Shown piece by piece: positions 35,161 to 44,985 of a stretch of DNA of 64,000 nt. Origin of the DNA: Gammaproteobacteria bacterium. GTDB taxonomy: Bacteria > Pseudomonadota > Gammaproteobacteria > Pseudomonadales > Azotimanducaceae. Under the pieces are notes generated by a model that ran no database searches, had not been told where the DNA came from, and saw nothing but the letters and a program-made list of their open reading frames with translations. How positions within the stretch are numbered: position 1 is the first letter of the stretch; each line of letters opens with the position of its first letter. The stretch lies in contig VXUA01000071.1 of NCBI GenBank assembly GCA_009837185.1, forward strand, positions 90,922-154,921. Reading direction: 5' to 3'. A program made the position numbers and the translations under genes.

Positions 35161-38076
35161 ATGAGTATCTCAAAAAATCGAGTACAGAGTGGAACAAAAA
35201 TCCACGAACAAACCGCAAATGTCTATTTAGCGGAATCGATGATTTATTCGAATGAAACTTGGAGAAAGTTTCGGGACTTTGTAAAAGTGGAACGTAGTGG
35301 CCACTTCGGGAAAAGTCGTAAGCGTCCTGATATATTAATAGATGACAAAACTATGCCGCCTGTAATCGTCGAATGCTCCTTTGGCGGAGACGGAGACCGT
35401 GATGCAATTCGAAGGCTTAAAGATCGAGATTTGGATGTGTCCACGGTATTGTCATTAGCTTTCCCAAAAGACTACGAATACCTCCCTGACGAAGAGTTCA
35501 AACTCAGACTGCGCGTTGAAGACTCACTGGCCTATGCCGTGCTGCAGATTGACGAAGATGTGGTTAAACGACTACCAGCACAAGGTTACCTTGTTGGATC
35601 CACTTCGGACTTAGTGAATTTGATTCGAAGGACAGCCGCAACGCGAGAAAAAATTGAATACACAGCGTATCAAGTCGCAGATTACATTAATCGTGCAGCG
35701 GCCACTTTAAAGCAAGCACTCTCACAACAAGATTGTGATTATGTCACGGGTCAGGTGTTCCAACACACTACTTTCAATGCGTTTCGTGTGATTTCAATAT
35801 TGTGGCTAGATGCGATGATGGTACAGGGCCACTTACGGAATCAGTTTCGTGATCTACCTAGAGTACAGGCTAAACCTGTGAAATTCAAGATCATCGATGC
35901 TTGGAAGAAGATTGCAGATATAAACTGGCGCTCAATTTTCGAGCCGGCGGTTGAAGTGCTTGAGCGATCAGGTGAAGTAAGTGGTCAATCTACAGTTGAA
36001 GCGTTCAAATTACTGCAACGGGCTGTAGACGAAATTTATTCCGCACAGCTCGGGGAACAAATCAATATTGGTGCAGAAATCTTTCCTAAAATCAGCGAAG
36101 ATCGCAAAACTGCAGCGGCTTTTTACACTACCCCTCCCACTGCAGAATTTCTGGCGTGTCTTCTGATTCGAGAAGACGACCGAAATGATTGGTCTGATCC
36201 TCAGTTATTCAAACATGTATCAATTGCTGATTTGGCTTGTGGTACGGGGACCCTAGTACGTGCAGCATATCGTCGTGTTTCGGCACTTCACGAAAAACAC
36301 GCTCGCCAAAATTCTGACTTAAAGTCTCTTCACAAGGCCTTTATGGAATGTGGTCTGACTGCGGCAGACATCAGTCCGATAGCATCACACTTAACCAACA
36401 GCAGCATGGCGATGCTTGGACCCAACGAACCTTACGGTGATACAAACATTGGTTGGGTCAGTGTCGGAGAACCTCAATCGAACAAAGTAGGTTTATCTAC
36501 GGGATCACTCGAATTTCTTGATCAAGAGTCCTTAGATGATCTCTTTGCAAATCTCGGGTCGACGCGCAGTGGTGCGGGAGCAATTCAACAATCGATTGTT
36601 GTCAAGAAAGATTCGTTCGATTACGTTATTATGAATCCGCCCTACAGTAGAACCCGTGGCGGACAGAGTACTTTCGACGTTGTGGGACTATCCAAAAAAG
36701 AGCGGAATCTATGTCAAGCTCGGTGGGAACAACTAATCAGACGAGAACCTGCTATAAAGACTGCAGGAATGGCTGCTAGTTTTCTATGTCTGGCGCGAAG
36801 AATCGCACGGCCAGGTGGAAGAATTGGCTTCGTACTGCCTCTCTCAGCTGCATTTTCGGAGAGTTGGACACAAACAAGGGAAATGATAGTAAACGAATTT
36901 GAAGACATCGTTGTGATTGCGCGCGCGGGACAGAATGACCGTGAGGCATTTAGCGCTGATACCCACATGTCGGAGATGCTACTTCTAGCCACGAAGAGAA
37001 GCCCCTCATCAACAACCAACACACCGGCAGATTTGTACTGCGTAAATTTAGCTGCCGCTCCTGTTCTTCAAGGTCAAGCATTCGAACTCGGCCGAGTCGT
37101 ACAAGCTACTCTCAACCAATTTCGACAGGATGGGACTCCGTTTTTATTAGGCGACGAAGAAGCTGGTTATATTTCAAAATTTCAGCCAGAATCAGGAGAG
37201 CCTTGGAGTAATGTTGGGGCACTGCATATTGATTTAGCCCAAACTGTTAGGGCTTTAACAAAGTCGAGTCAATTACTTGACGTCCAACGAAAAACACACC
37301 ACCAATTATCAATTGAAATGACGACCATCGAAGATTTGTTTCAAGTCGGACCAACCCATCATCTAATAGGACACTTAATCGGTTGTCAACCTCAAGGTGC
37401 ATTGGAAATTTACCCTATCGCAAGACGTTCTGAAGTAGAGGGTTCTAATCGATTGTTGTGGCACTCAAACTCTAGGTTACAGCAAACTCTAACGATCGAA
37501 GCTACGCACAAGGGTATAGTACACGACAATGATGCATTTGAACGAATGCGAGACAAAGTGAGTACCCTACACTACCAGAGAGGTATGCGCTGGACATCTC
37601 AGTCTTTGTTATGTGCGACCACGAGGCACAGCGTGTATGGCGGTAGAGCTTGGACATCGTTGATTACAACAGAAGACAATGTGAAATTTGCGTTTGCGTT
37701 GTGGGGAAATTCGATTCTAGGACTGATCTCACATTGGTCTCAAGGACAGCGGACTCAGGGAGGTCGATCTACAACTCAAATAAAAGCGATTAAAAAAGTC
37801 CCGTGCCCAAACTTAGCAAAGCTCAACAAGGGATCACTTCAACGTGCAGCAGAAGAGTATCGAAGTCTCGCCGCGCAACCATTGCTTCCAGCATGTCTCG
37901 CTTGTGTTGATCCTGTACGAGTTCAAATTGACGAAGCAGTGGCGAGAGTATTGGACATCCCCGAAGAGTATCGTCCAGTGTTCAAACGACTCAGAAAGTG
38001 GTGGTGTGCAGAACCTAGTGTCCACGGGTACAAGCGAGAAGTTTTGTCAAGGCTATCTGAAGCCAACCTTTTTTAG
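35161..38076 (+). CDS. Large adenine-specific DNA methyltransferase, type IIG/BREX-like
   Basis: 971 residues. Motif I of N6-adenine methyltransferases IADLACGTGTLV (about residue 357) and motif IV DYVIMNPPYSRT (about 490) are clear. The N-terminus has RPDILI (D57) then VIVECSF (E71), a PD-(D/E)xK-like layout in which the final Lys reads Ser or Cys, so any nuclease is uncertain or lost. The C-terminal 300 residues look like a target-recognition region (GGRSTTQIKAIKKVPCPNL). No separate restriction subunit or BREX genes are nearby. Probably a solitary phage-defence or epigenetic enzyme. ATG at 35161. Confidence 0.82.
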   Translation: MSISKNRVQSGTKIHEQTANVYLAESMIYSNETWRKFRDFVKVERSGHFGKSRKRPDILIDDKTMPPVIVECSFGGDGDRDAIRRLKDRDLDVSTVLSLAFPKDYEYLPDEEFKLRLRVEDSLAYAVLQIDEDVVKRLPAQGYLVGSTSDLVNLIRRTAATREKIEYTAYQVADYINRAAATLKQALSQQDCDYVTGQVFQHTTFNAFRVISILWLDAMMVQGHLRNQFRDLPRVQAKPVKFKIIDAWKKIADINWRSIFEPAVEVLERSGEVSGQSTVEAFKLLQRAVDEIYSAQLGEQINIGAEIFPKISEDRKTAAAFYTTPPTAEFLACLLIREDDRNDWSDPQLFKHVSIADLACGTGTLVRAAYRRVSALHEKHARQNSDLKSLHKAFMECGLTAADISPIASHLTNSSMAMLGPNEPYGDTNIGWVSVGEPQSNKVGLSTGSLEFLDQESLDDLFANLGSTRSGAGAIQQSIVVKKDSFDYVIMNPPYSRTRGGQSTFDVVGLSKKERNLCQARWEQLIRREPAIKTAGMAASFLCLARRIARPGGRIGFVLPLSAAFSESWTQTREMIVNEFEDIVVIARAGQNDREAFSADTHMSEMLLLATKRSPSSTTNTPADLYCVNLAAAPVLQGQAFELGRVVQATLNQFRQDGTPFLLGDEEAGYISKFQPESGEPWSNVGALHIDLAQTVRALTKSSQLLDVQRKTHHQLSIEMTTIEDLFQVGPTHHLIGHLIGCQPQGALEIYPIARRSEVEGSNRLLWHSNSRLQQTLTIEATHKGIVHDNDAFERMRDKVSTLHYQRGMRWTSQSLLCATTRHSVYGGRAWTSLITTEDNVKFAFALWGNSILGLISHWSQGQRTQGGRSTTQIKAIKKVPCPNLAKLNKGSLQRAAEEYRSLAAQPLLPACLACVDPVRVQIDEAVARVLDIPEEYRPVFKRLRKWWCAEPSVHGYKREVLSRLSEANLF

Positions 38077-38221
38077 TCTGACACGATTTGATCAAATAAC
38101 AAAGTGAGATTTTCTTCTTGTAGTCGATGAGAGGCTTTGTCACTTGTTGAAAACTATAGGTAGTTGGATTCACACAAGGCAGATATATCTCCGGAAGTTT
38201 GTCTCACAACTTGTACAACCA

Positions 38222-39739
38222 CTATAAGTGGGTTATTCGAATGTCAGACTTCGACTCTCTTTGCCAACTACGTGGCCCTAGTTCGTGCACCGAATTTCCC
38301 AGAGAATCAACAGCGACCATAACAGGCATATCACGAACTTCAAACTCGTGAATCGCTTCCATGCCTAGCTCTTCAAAAGCGATCCGTCTTGCTGCAATTA
38401 TCGACTTAGAAATAAGGTATGCCGCTCCACCGACAGCGATGAGGTAGACTGCTCCGTGCTTCGCGATATCTTGGCAAGTCTTGGTACTACGTTCCGCTTT
38501 ACCGATCATACCGAGCAAACCTGTGCCCAAAATTTGATCTGTGAACTTGTCCATTCTCGTCGCGGTCGTCGGTCCCGCGGGCCCAATGACTTCATCCCGC
38601 ACGCTGTCAACGGGTCCAACGTAATACAAAAATCGACCCTTAAGGTCTACAGGTAAAGATTGACCCCGGTCCAATAATTCGCAAAGGCGGATGTGCGCCG
38701 CATCACGTCCTGTAAGAATTTTGCCGGAAATCAACACAACCTCTCCAACTTGCCAATCTCCAACGGACTCTTTTGTCAGAGTGTCTAAATTTACTCGGCG
38801 CGCGTTCGCCTCGGCTTCGTAATCTAAATCGGGCCATAAAGAAAAGTCTGGTGGTGTAAATTGGGCAACGCCTGATCCATCAAGTTCAAACTGTACATGT
38901 CTTGTCGCAATGCAGTTCGGTATCACCGCCACCGGTTTGTTTGCTGCGTGGGTTGGGTAATCGCGAACTTTCACATCTAATACCGTCGTGAGTCCACCCA
39001 ATCCTTGAGCTCCGATGCCTAGTGCATTTACACGAGCATAGAGTTCAAGGCGAAGTTCTTCTGCTCGATTTGATGGCCCTCTCTCAATTAAGTCCTGTAT
39101 GTCAATTGGTTCCCTCAGACTTTCTTTTGCTAACAACATAGCTTTCTCTGGACTTCCTCCGATTCCGATTCCTAGCATCCCTGGGGGACACCACCCAGAA
39201 CCCATTTCTGGCACAACTTTAAGAATCCAATCCACCACCGAAGACGAAGATTCAAGAACAGTAAACCTTGCTTTGTGTTCGCTTCCTCCGCCCTTTGCAG
39301 ACACTTCTACGACCACTTTATCTCCAGGAACGATTTTGGTGTGAATAACCGCTGGCGTGTTGTCCTTGGTGTTTTTCCTTGCTCCATCAGGATCCGTAAG
39401 GACCGAACCTCTGAGAGGATTCTCGGAGTTCAAATACGCGCGGCGAACACCTTCATTTACCATATCGTCAATGCTGCGGTCCGTGTCCCATTGGACATGC
39501 ATACCTACTTCTAAGAACACGATAACGATTCCGGTATCTTGACAAATAGGTCGTTTACCCAAATAACACATTCGTGAGTTGACCAACACTTGGCGGATAG
39601 CATCTTTGGCAGCAGGTCCTTCTTCGCGTTCCCACGCGGATACCATAGCCCGGATAAAATCGGGAGGATGGTAATAGGAAACGTACTGCAAGGCGTCTGC
39701 GACGCTCTGAACGAGATGTTCTTCTTTAATTACAGCCAT
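38222..39739 (-). CDS. fumA: Fumarate hydratase, class I
   Basis: 505 residues of the iron-sulfur class I fumarase family. Candidate cluster Cys are in RPICQDTG, GWCPPGMLGIGIGG and STKTCQDIAKHG; GPTTATRMDKFT and AVGGAAYLI are typical of the C-terminal half. It interconverts fumarate and malate in the TCA cycle. ATG at 39739. It stands alone between the convergent methyltransferase gene and a divergent unknown gene. The symbol is by family; FumA and FumB cannot be told apart. Confidence 0.95.
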   Translation of the reverse strand: MAVIKEEHLVQSVADALQYVSYYHPPDFIRAMVSAWEREEGPAAKDAIRQVLVNSRMCYLGKRPICQDTGIVIVFLEVGMHVQWDTDRSIDDMVNEGVRRAYLNSENPLRGSVLTDPDGARKNTKDNTPAVIHTKIVPGDKVVVEVSAKGGGSEHKARFTVLESSSSVVDWILKVVPEMGSGWCPPGMLGIGIGGSPEKAMLLAKESLREPIDIQDLIERGPSNRAEELRLELYARVNALGIGAQGLGGLTTVLDVKVRDYPTHAANKPVAVIPNCIATRHVQFELDGSGVAQFTPPDFSLWPDLDYEAEANARRVNLDTLTKESVGDWQVGEVVLISGKILTGRDAAHIRLCELLDRGQSLPVDLKGRFLYYVGPVDSVRDEVIGPAGPTTATRMDKFTDQILGTGLLGMIGKAERSTKTCQDIAKHGAVYLIAVGGAAYLISKSIIAARRIAFEELGMEAIHEFEVRDMPVMVAVDSLGNSVHELGPRSWQRESKSDIRITHL

Positions 39740-39914
39740 ACAATTTTCACTTGGTCACGCTAACACAAAGAGAAATGTTAATTTTTTTGGAAAGTTTAGA
39801 ACCTTCTCACGCAAGTCGACTCAAAAATAATTGATCTAGAGCATCGAACACGAAAGGTCGAGTACAAGCACTGGTCGCTGTGAGCATAGGAAATCAGAAC
39901 CCGCATATGAGACA

Positions 39915-40523
39915 ATGACAATGAAACAATTCTTGAAGTACCAATTCGTTTTAGGAGTTAGTTTGTTAGGCTTCGTGGGATTGGGTGATTGTGCGAGTGT
40001 ATCGGAACTAAGATTTATCCAGCGAACTTTCACGATTGAAGCACCAAAAGAATTGGTTTGGAACGGCGCGATACACTATTTCTCAGGCCAGAAAATTCCT
40101 ATCACTAGGGTGGATCGGGACGGTGGGGTCATTCACGCAAGAAAGACAGTTCGGTCTTCTCGCATCAACGACAAGTACGCAGATTGTCCGAAAGGATACG
40201 TACAGCGAAACCGACGCACGACAACGATCGTTTCTGTGACAGAGTCGAGCAAAGGTGTGACTAAAGTAAGAATAGACCTTCAAATCCAAGGAGAATATAC
40301 CGCCTCGACAATTTTTGGTATGAACCTAGGCACTAAGTTCTATGACTGTGTGTCCACCGGAGTCGGTGAAAGAGAAATTTTCAAGGAAATTTTCGATTAC
40401 GTCTCTAGTCCGCCAAGTGTTCTGCGAGTTGCTAATGTGCAGGATGAACAACCTACTCCCGTCAAAGTGAGACTTCGGCAGTTTTCGAATAGAGACAATT
40501 TAACCAATTTCAAGAAACGTTGA
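39915..40523 (+). CDS. Exported protein of unknown function
   Basis: 202 residues (an ATG two codons later, at 39921, is equally good). Signal peptide KQFLKYQFVLGVSLLGFVGLGDCA; the Cys is not in a good lipobox. The mature part is a mixed alpha/beta domain containing FTIEAPKELVWNGAIHYFS and TTTIVSVTESSKGVTKVRIDL, a pattern resembling periplasmic START/SRPBCC-like or lipoprotein beta domains, not enough to name. A basic tail follows. Divergent from fumA. Confidence 0.6.
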   Translation: MTMKQFLKYQFVLGVSLLGFVGLGDCASVSELRFIQRTFTIEAPKELVWNGAIHYFSGQKIPITRVDRDGGVIHARKTVRSSRINDKYADCPKGYVQRNRRTTTIVSVTESSKGVTKVRIDLQIQGEYTASTIFGMNLGTKFYDCVSTGVGEREIFKEIFDYVSSPPSVLRVANVQDEQPTPVKVRLRQFSNRDNLTNFKKR

Positions 40524-40631
40524 TAGTTGTGAGTCCAGGTGTGTCCAATCTTTTGGACCTAAAGAAAAACCTAATGTTTTATCGCGTTTCGCATGCCACA
40601 TCGATAGTTTGTGCGCGGTCAATAATACCGA

Positions 40632-41219
40632 TTGAGTAATTCGCTCCCGCGGGAATTCTACGAGCAACCTGCTTTAGAACTGGCAAGCAAATTGATTGGA
40701 TGTTTGTTGGTTAGTCATATCGATGGCGAGTACACCTCAGGATTGATCGTCGAAACTGAAGCATACCTCTCGGCAAACGATCCCGCGTCTCATGCTGCAC
40801 GAGGTAAAACACCCCGAACTGCAATTCAATGGGGACCCCCAGGCTTCGCTTATGTTTACCTCATCTATGGTATGTATCACTGCATGAACATCGTATCCGA
40901 CCCAGAGGGTACCGCAGGGTGCGTGTTGCTACGAGCTATTGAACCCATTCACGGGATCAAGACAATGCAACAACGCCGACCTCGAGCAAAAACAACAATT
41001 CAATTGGGTAACGGTCCAGGGAAGTTAACGGCTGCGCTGGGAGTCAAGATCCAACACAACGCGATGGATCTCACACAAGGCACATTGTTTCTTTGCGACT
41101 ACGAGGAGCAAAGACAATTTGATATTTGTCGATCGGCACGAATAGGCTTATCGGAGGGTCTCGAATTACCCTACCGATACTACGTTATAGGCAATCCGTT
41201 TGTGAGTAAACGAATGTAA
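40632..41219 (+). CDS. DNA-3-methyladenine glycosylase (AAG/MPG type)
   Basis: 195 residues, Alkyladenine DNA glycosylase family: LASKLIGCLLV, IVETEAYL with the catalytic Glu, DPASHAARGKTPR, GFAYVYLIYGMYHCMNIV, and LGNGPGKLTAALGV. It removes alkylated adenine bases in base-excision repair. The start is TTG at 40632; no in-frame ATG is nearby and the family usually begins just before LPREFYEQP. A strong hairpin follows the stop. Confidence 0.93.
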   Translation: MSNSLPREFYEQPALELASKLIGCLLVSHIDGEYTSGLIVETEAYLSANDPASHAARGKTPRTAIQWGPPGFAYVYLIYGMYHCMNIVSDPEGTAGCVLLRAIEPIHGIKTMQQRRPRAKTTIQLGNGPGKLTAALGVKIQHNAMDLTQGTLFLCDYEEQRQFDICRSARIGLSEGLELPYRYYVIGNPFVSKRM

Positions 41220-41256
41220 TTTGTACGTTCTCTTTGAACAGAGAAGCGCACAAATT
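41218..41256. terminator. Imperfect hairpin after the glycosylase gene
   Basis: AATTTGTACGTTCTCT pairs with AGAGAAGCGCACAAATT across the loop TTGAAC, with two mismatches and one bulge. It overlaps the stop codon. No T run follows on either strand, so it may stabilise or pause the transcript rather than terminate it intrinsically. Confidence 0.45.
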
Positions 41257-41318
41257 AGCTCAAGTCAAAAGACTATAATGAGAAATCAATCGGTATTGAA
41301 ATTCGAGGAGTACATGTA

Positions 41319-42542
41319 TTGTCTTCCATGACTGAAAAGACCACTGCGACTCGCACACCGGTTCATACGCGAAAGGTATTGTCGTCGAGTGATGCGGTTC
41401 GACGGTTAGATGCGATCGATACTTCTGCTTGGAGCGTTCATATCGAAGCGATGAAACGCAAACAAGCGGGAGAAGCCATCATTCCGCTCTCGATTGGCGA
41501 TCCGGACTTTCCCACGCCAAGCTACATCATCGAAGGTGTGATCGACGCACTCAAAAAAGAACGAACACACTATTCCGATTCGGCAGGTGAGATGTCCCTA
41601 CGGAGCGCATTAGCAGAACTTGAGAGTCGCGTAACAGGTAAACGGATTGAACCTCGACAGTTTTCGATCTTTAATGGCGCAACATCAGCTATTCACGCTA
41701 CGCTAAGCGCGATCGCGAATCCTGGCGACAATATCGTAACCTGTCAGCCTACCTACTTGGGATATGAATCAACGTTTGTGTACTTAGGTATTGAATTGCG
41801 CGCGGCGGCAACACCAGCACCCTACTTTCGCTACGATGTTGACCGAGCATTGGATTTAATCGATGAACGAACAGTAGGAGTTCTAGTCAATACTCCATCC
41901 AATCCGATGGGCAACATCGTACCTTCGAGTTCGCTCATTCACCTTTTCGAAGAGTGTCGCCACAGAAATCTTTGGTTAATTTCTGATGAAGTTTATTCAG
42001 TGATGTATTACGAGAAAAAACACACCTCGCTAGCTAATCTTGTACCAAATTTTGAGAATGTAGTCGTAATCGACAGTTTATCAAAGTCTCACGCTATGAG
42101 TGGCTGGAGGGTTGGTTGGACTCTGAGCTCCGAGGATTTTGCTAGACATTTGAGAGAAATAGCGCTCAGTACGTTTTTCAGTGGTTGTCCCTTTATTCAA
42201 GACGCCGCTAAATTAGCTTTACTACATGATGCACATGCGGTGGAACGTATGCGAAATGAGTACCGAGCTCGTAGAGATTACACTATGAACCGCATTGCGG
42301 AGATTCCGCAATTTTCTGCAGTGTCTCCCGAGGCGGGTATGTTTGTCATGATCGACGTGCACGAACCGAGCGACCAGTTTGCGCGCCGATTACTTGACGG
42401 GACGGGTGTTTCTGTTGTTCCTGGCACTCCATCGGGGGAGGTTACTCGTAGATATGTGAGAATGAGTTTAACTCAACCGATCCCTGTACTAACTGAAGCT
42501 TGGGACCGTATCCAAGCGTGGCTAGAACGCGAATCAGCCTAA
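41319..42542 (+). CDS. Class I/II PLP-dependent aminotransferase
   Basis: 407 residues of fold-type I aspartate-aminotransferase family. PLP features: IGDPDFPTPS, YSDSAGEMSLRSALA, NTPSNPMGN, ISDEVYS, and SLSKSHAMSGWRVGW with the Schiff-base Lys; the C-terminal Arg for the substrate carboxylate is in YVRMSL. The substrate is not clear. The start is TTG at 41319: a GAGGAG lies exactly 8 bases upstream, whereas an ATG at 41328 would be 17 bases away. Confidence 0.9.
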   Translation: MSSMTEKTTATRTPVHTRKVLSSSDAVRRLDAIDTSAWSVHIEAMKRKQAGEAIIPLSIGDPDFPTPSYIIEGVIDALKKERTHYSDSAGEMSLRSALAELESRVTGKRIEPRQFSIFNGATSAIHATLSAIANPGDNIVTCQPTYLGYESTFVYLGIELRAAATPAPYFRYDVDRALDLIDERTVGVLVNTPSNPMGNIVPSSSLIHLFEECRHRNLWLISDEVYSVMYYEKKHTSLANLVPNFENVVVIDSLSKSHAMSGWRVGWTLSSEDFARHLREIALSTFFSGCPFIQDAAKLALLHDAHAVERMRNEYRARRDYTMNRIAEIPQFSAVSPEAGMFVMIDVHEPSDQFARRLLDGTGVSVVPGTPSGEVTRRYVRMSLTQPIPVLTEAWDRIQAWLERESA

Positions 42543-42606
42543 TAGACTAATGCCTGGCTAGGATTTAGCGTTAATGCTTGTCCGGCTATGAAAGCGACAA
42601 GCACGA

Positions 42607-43752
42607 ATGACGGTGATGATGGATCTGTGGGAATGTCTCGACAAGGATAGCCCACATCAATCCTATGGAGACGTCGAGCAACGCAGGTTGCACTTTCTCA
42701 ACCAAAAAGCTCCAAGAATCTGGAAGCAAATCACTGAATTTGCAGGTGGTACGCATCTTGCTCAAGTGGGATTCAGAAGTGTACACGACCAGTTTCCCCT
42801 CGATCAAATAATGATTCAGAACGCGGAAACACTCATCCCCACCTTCATCAAGGAGTGTTCGCACGATAGGGTGGTCGATGACCGTCCCATCTACTGGGGA
42901 CGACTACTTACTCAATATCTCTTTAACTGGTGCAACCGAGGGCTGATACCGCGAGCTGCAAAGAATGATTTATGCTCAATACACGAAGGAACGTCGCGAC
43001 ACTACTCGAACAAAACTGCCCGAACGGCTCCCATCACCGAGCCAAGGGTCATACTCACGGCATTTGACCCATTTCTTCTGAATACAAATATTGAACAGAG
43101 TAATCCTTCTGCGAGTATAGCGTTGACTCTAGCAGAAATATACCAAAACTCTGTTCCCGTCGATGTCTTTATTCTTCCCGTACGATATCGAGATTTCAAT
43201 AAAGGCATTGTCGAGCAAATCCTCAAACCTCGCTTTGAAAACGATCCTCTTTTCGTGCTCACTTTGAGTATGGGACGCGATGATTTTGAACTTGAACGAT
43301 TCGTTGGCCGACAACGATCATCCCGAGCACTCGACAATCTTGATTACTCTCCTGTGAGAGCCGGACGAAATCCTCCATGTCTAACGAAAAGCCCAGAATT
43401 TCTTGAGTTTACTCTACCCACTGAAATTTTTACCGATATTCGAGGACCTTGGAAGACACTTGACAATCGTAAGGTCGCAACGAAGAGTCGAGGTGAATTC
43501 GAACCTCAGTCATTGAAAGAACTTGAAGGGGAAGTTTGTATTCGGGGATCCGGTGGTGGCTTTCTCTCAAATGAAATCGCTTACCGTACTCGGTTATTGC
43601 AATTGCAGATGAATAAGTCTTTTCCGTTAGGGCACGTACACGTTCCAAGAATTTCGAAATTTTTGCCTAGCGAAACGTGGAAGATGGTTCGTCAAACAGC
43701 TCAAATCTTGGATCGGCTCCTGGAATATTGTCGCAGAAGCGAGTCTCGCTAG
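42607..43752 (+). CDS. Pyroglutamyl-peptidase (C15)-like protein, catalytic Cys replaced
   Basis: 381 residues. The C-terminal two thirds resemble peptidase family C15: VILTAFDPFLLNT (about 148-160), QSNPSAS, VFILPVRY (about 187), MGRDDFELERF with the candidate catalytic Glu (E230), GSGGGFLSNEIAYRTR (about 314-329) and GHVHVP (H345). In C15 the SxGTYVCN box holds the catalytic Cys; here it reads FLSN, so Ser321 takes its place. The first 140 residues are a helical extension not found in classical pyrrolidone-carboxylate peptidases. It may be inactive or a Ser variant. Ends 2 bases from the convergent Liv binding-protein gene. Confidence 0.65.
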   Translation: MTVMMDLWECLDKDSPHQSYGDVEQRRLHFLNQKAPRIWKQITEFAGGTHLAQVGFRSVHDQFPLDQIMIQNAETLIPTFIKECSHDRVVDDRPIYWGRLLTQYLFNWCNRGLIPRAAKNDLCSIHEGTSRHYSNKTARTAPITEPRVILTAFDPFLLNTNIEQSNPSASIALTLAEIYQNSVPVDVFILPVRYRDFNKGIVEQILKPRFENDPLFVLTLSMGRDDFELERFVGRQRSSRALDNLDYSPVRAGRNPPCLTKSPEFLEFTLPTEIFTDIRGPWKTLDNRKVATKSRGEFEPQSLKELEGEVCIRGSGGGFLSNEIAYRTRLLQLQMNKSFPLGHVHVPRISKFLPSETWKMVRQTAQILDRLLEYCRRSESR

Positions 43753-43754
43753 CC

Positions 43755-44972
43755 CTAACGCTCTAAAGAAATAGTTTGTTCAAGCTGAATCCAGCGACCG
43801 TTCTGGACTTGTGACAGACCTGTGACTTTGAGCCCATTATGATTCTCAGGGCTAAAACTCAGTTTGTACCCCCAAGGATCCGTGTAGTCGTTGATTGACT
43901 CTAAGGCTTCAATGAAATTCTCGCGAGTGACATCGGGACCTGCAATATCCAACGCCTTGACAACAAGATCAGCTCCTCGATATCCTTCCATTGCTGCAAC
44001 GTCAGGAATCGCATTAAAACGTTCTTGGAAACTCTCAAACCATCGAATCGAATCTTCGTTTTCTTCGGTGTCGGGGTAAATTCTGATCATATGACTAAGA
44101 GTGTACATTCCTTCTCCCGCACCACTCGGATGTTCCGCGACGGAGTTACCGCCCGCGGCATTGCTACCAACCCATGCAACTTCTGTCCATTCCATTTTTC
44201 GAGCTGCGTCCAAAATTCCGAGAGTGTCTCCCTCCACGGTGCCCATTAATACAAAGTCGCAACCGGCTTCTTTAAATCGCAACACCGTTGCCGTGAACTC
44301 AGTTTCCGTTCGCTCATGAGCGGCGTATGCAACAATTTCGATTTCCATTTCCTTGGTTTGATCGAGCACTGCGTTATAAACTTCCTGTCCATAGTCGTTG
44401 TCAATATAGGTCACACAAGGCGCGGTAAAACCTTCCTCCTCCACAAAGTGTTTGACTGCTGCGCGAATTTCGTCGTAGTAGATTCCGCGCTGAGTAAACA
44501 TAAGTTTGTTGAATGGTTCCGCCATGCGAACGGATCCCGTCAGAGGAAACAAATTCGGTACCCCTGCAGCAAACAGTTCGTCCATCACACTGAGATTATT
44601 CGGAGTGCCCAGAGCTAACATCATGGCAAAAATATTGTCTCTATGAATGAGTTTGTTCGTGGCTCGAATCGATTCCTGCGGTTTATATTGGTGGTCTTCG
44701 GCGATAAGCTTTAGATATCTACCGTGGACGCCTCCGAGTTCATTCTCTTCATCAAAACGCATTCGAATACCGTTTACAGACTCCGCGCCATAACGTGCAA
44801 TCGGACCGGAAAGGTCAGTATGTATTCCAAACACAATCTCGTCATCTGAAACTCCAGTCGTGTCCAATACGACACCCGTTTCCGACTCAGAATCAGATTC
44901 CCTTGAACATCCCGACACGAACAACAAGAAACACACAACACTATAACTTAAAAACTTGAACAAAGACTTCAT
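43755..44972 (-). CDS. Liv-type substrate-binding lipoprotein
   Basis: About 405 residues from ATG 44972, ten bases after GAAGG; earlier ATGs at 44978 and 44993 exist. Signal peptide with lipobox VSGC. Type I periplasmic binding protein of the LivJ/K family: VFGIHTDLSGPIARYG, GVHGRYLKLIAEDHQY, PCVTYIDNDYGQEVYN, MEGYRGADLVVKALD. It captures the ligand for LivHMGF encoded upstream. The acyl-CoA synthetase in the operon suggests a carboxylic acid rather than an amino acid as ligand. Last gene of the operon. Confidence 0.93.
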   Translation of the reverse strand: MKSLFKFLSYSVVCFLLFVSGCSRESDSESETGVVLDTTGVSDDEIVFGIHTDLSGPIARYGAESVNGIRMRFDEENELGGVHGRYLKLIAEDHQYKPQESIRATNKLIHRDNIFAMMLALGTPNNLSVMDELFAAGVPNLFPLTGSVRMAEPFNKLMFTQRGIYYDEIRAAVKHFVEEEGFTAPCVTYIDNDYGQEVYNAVLDQTKEMEIEIVAYAAHERTETEFTATVLRFKEAGCDFVLMGTVEGDTLGILDAARKMEWTEVAWVGSNAAGGNSVAEHPSGAGEGMYTLSHMIRIYPDTEENEDSIRWFESFQERFNAIPDVAAMEGYRGADLVVKALDIAGPDVTRENFIEALESINDYTDPWGYKLSFSPENHNGLKVTGLSQVQNGRWIQLEQTISLER

Positions 44973-44985
44973 AAACATACTACCT

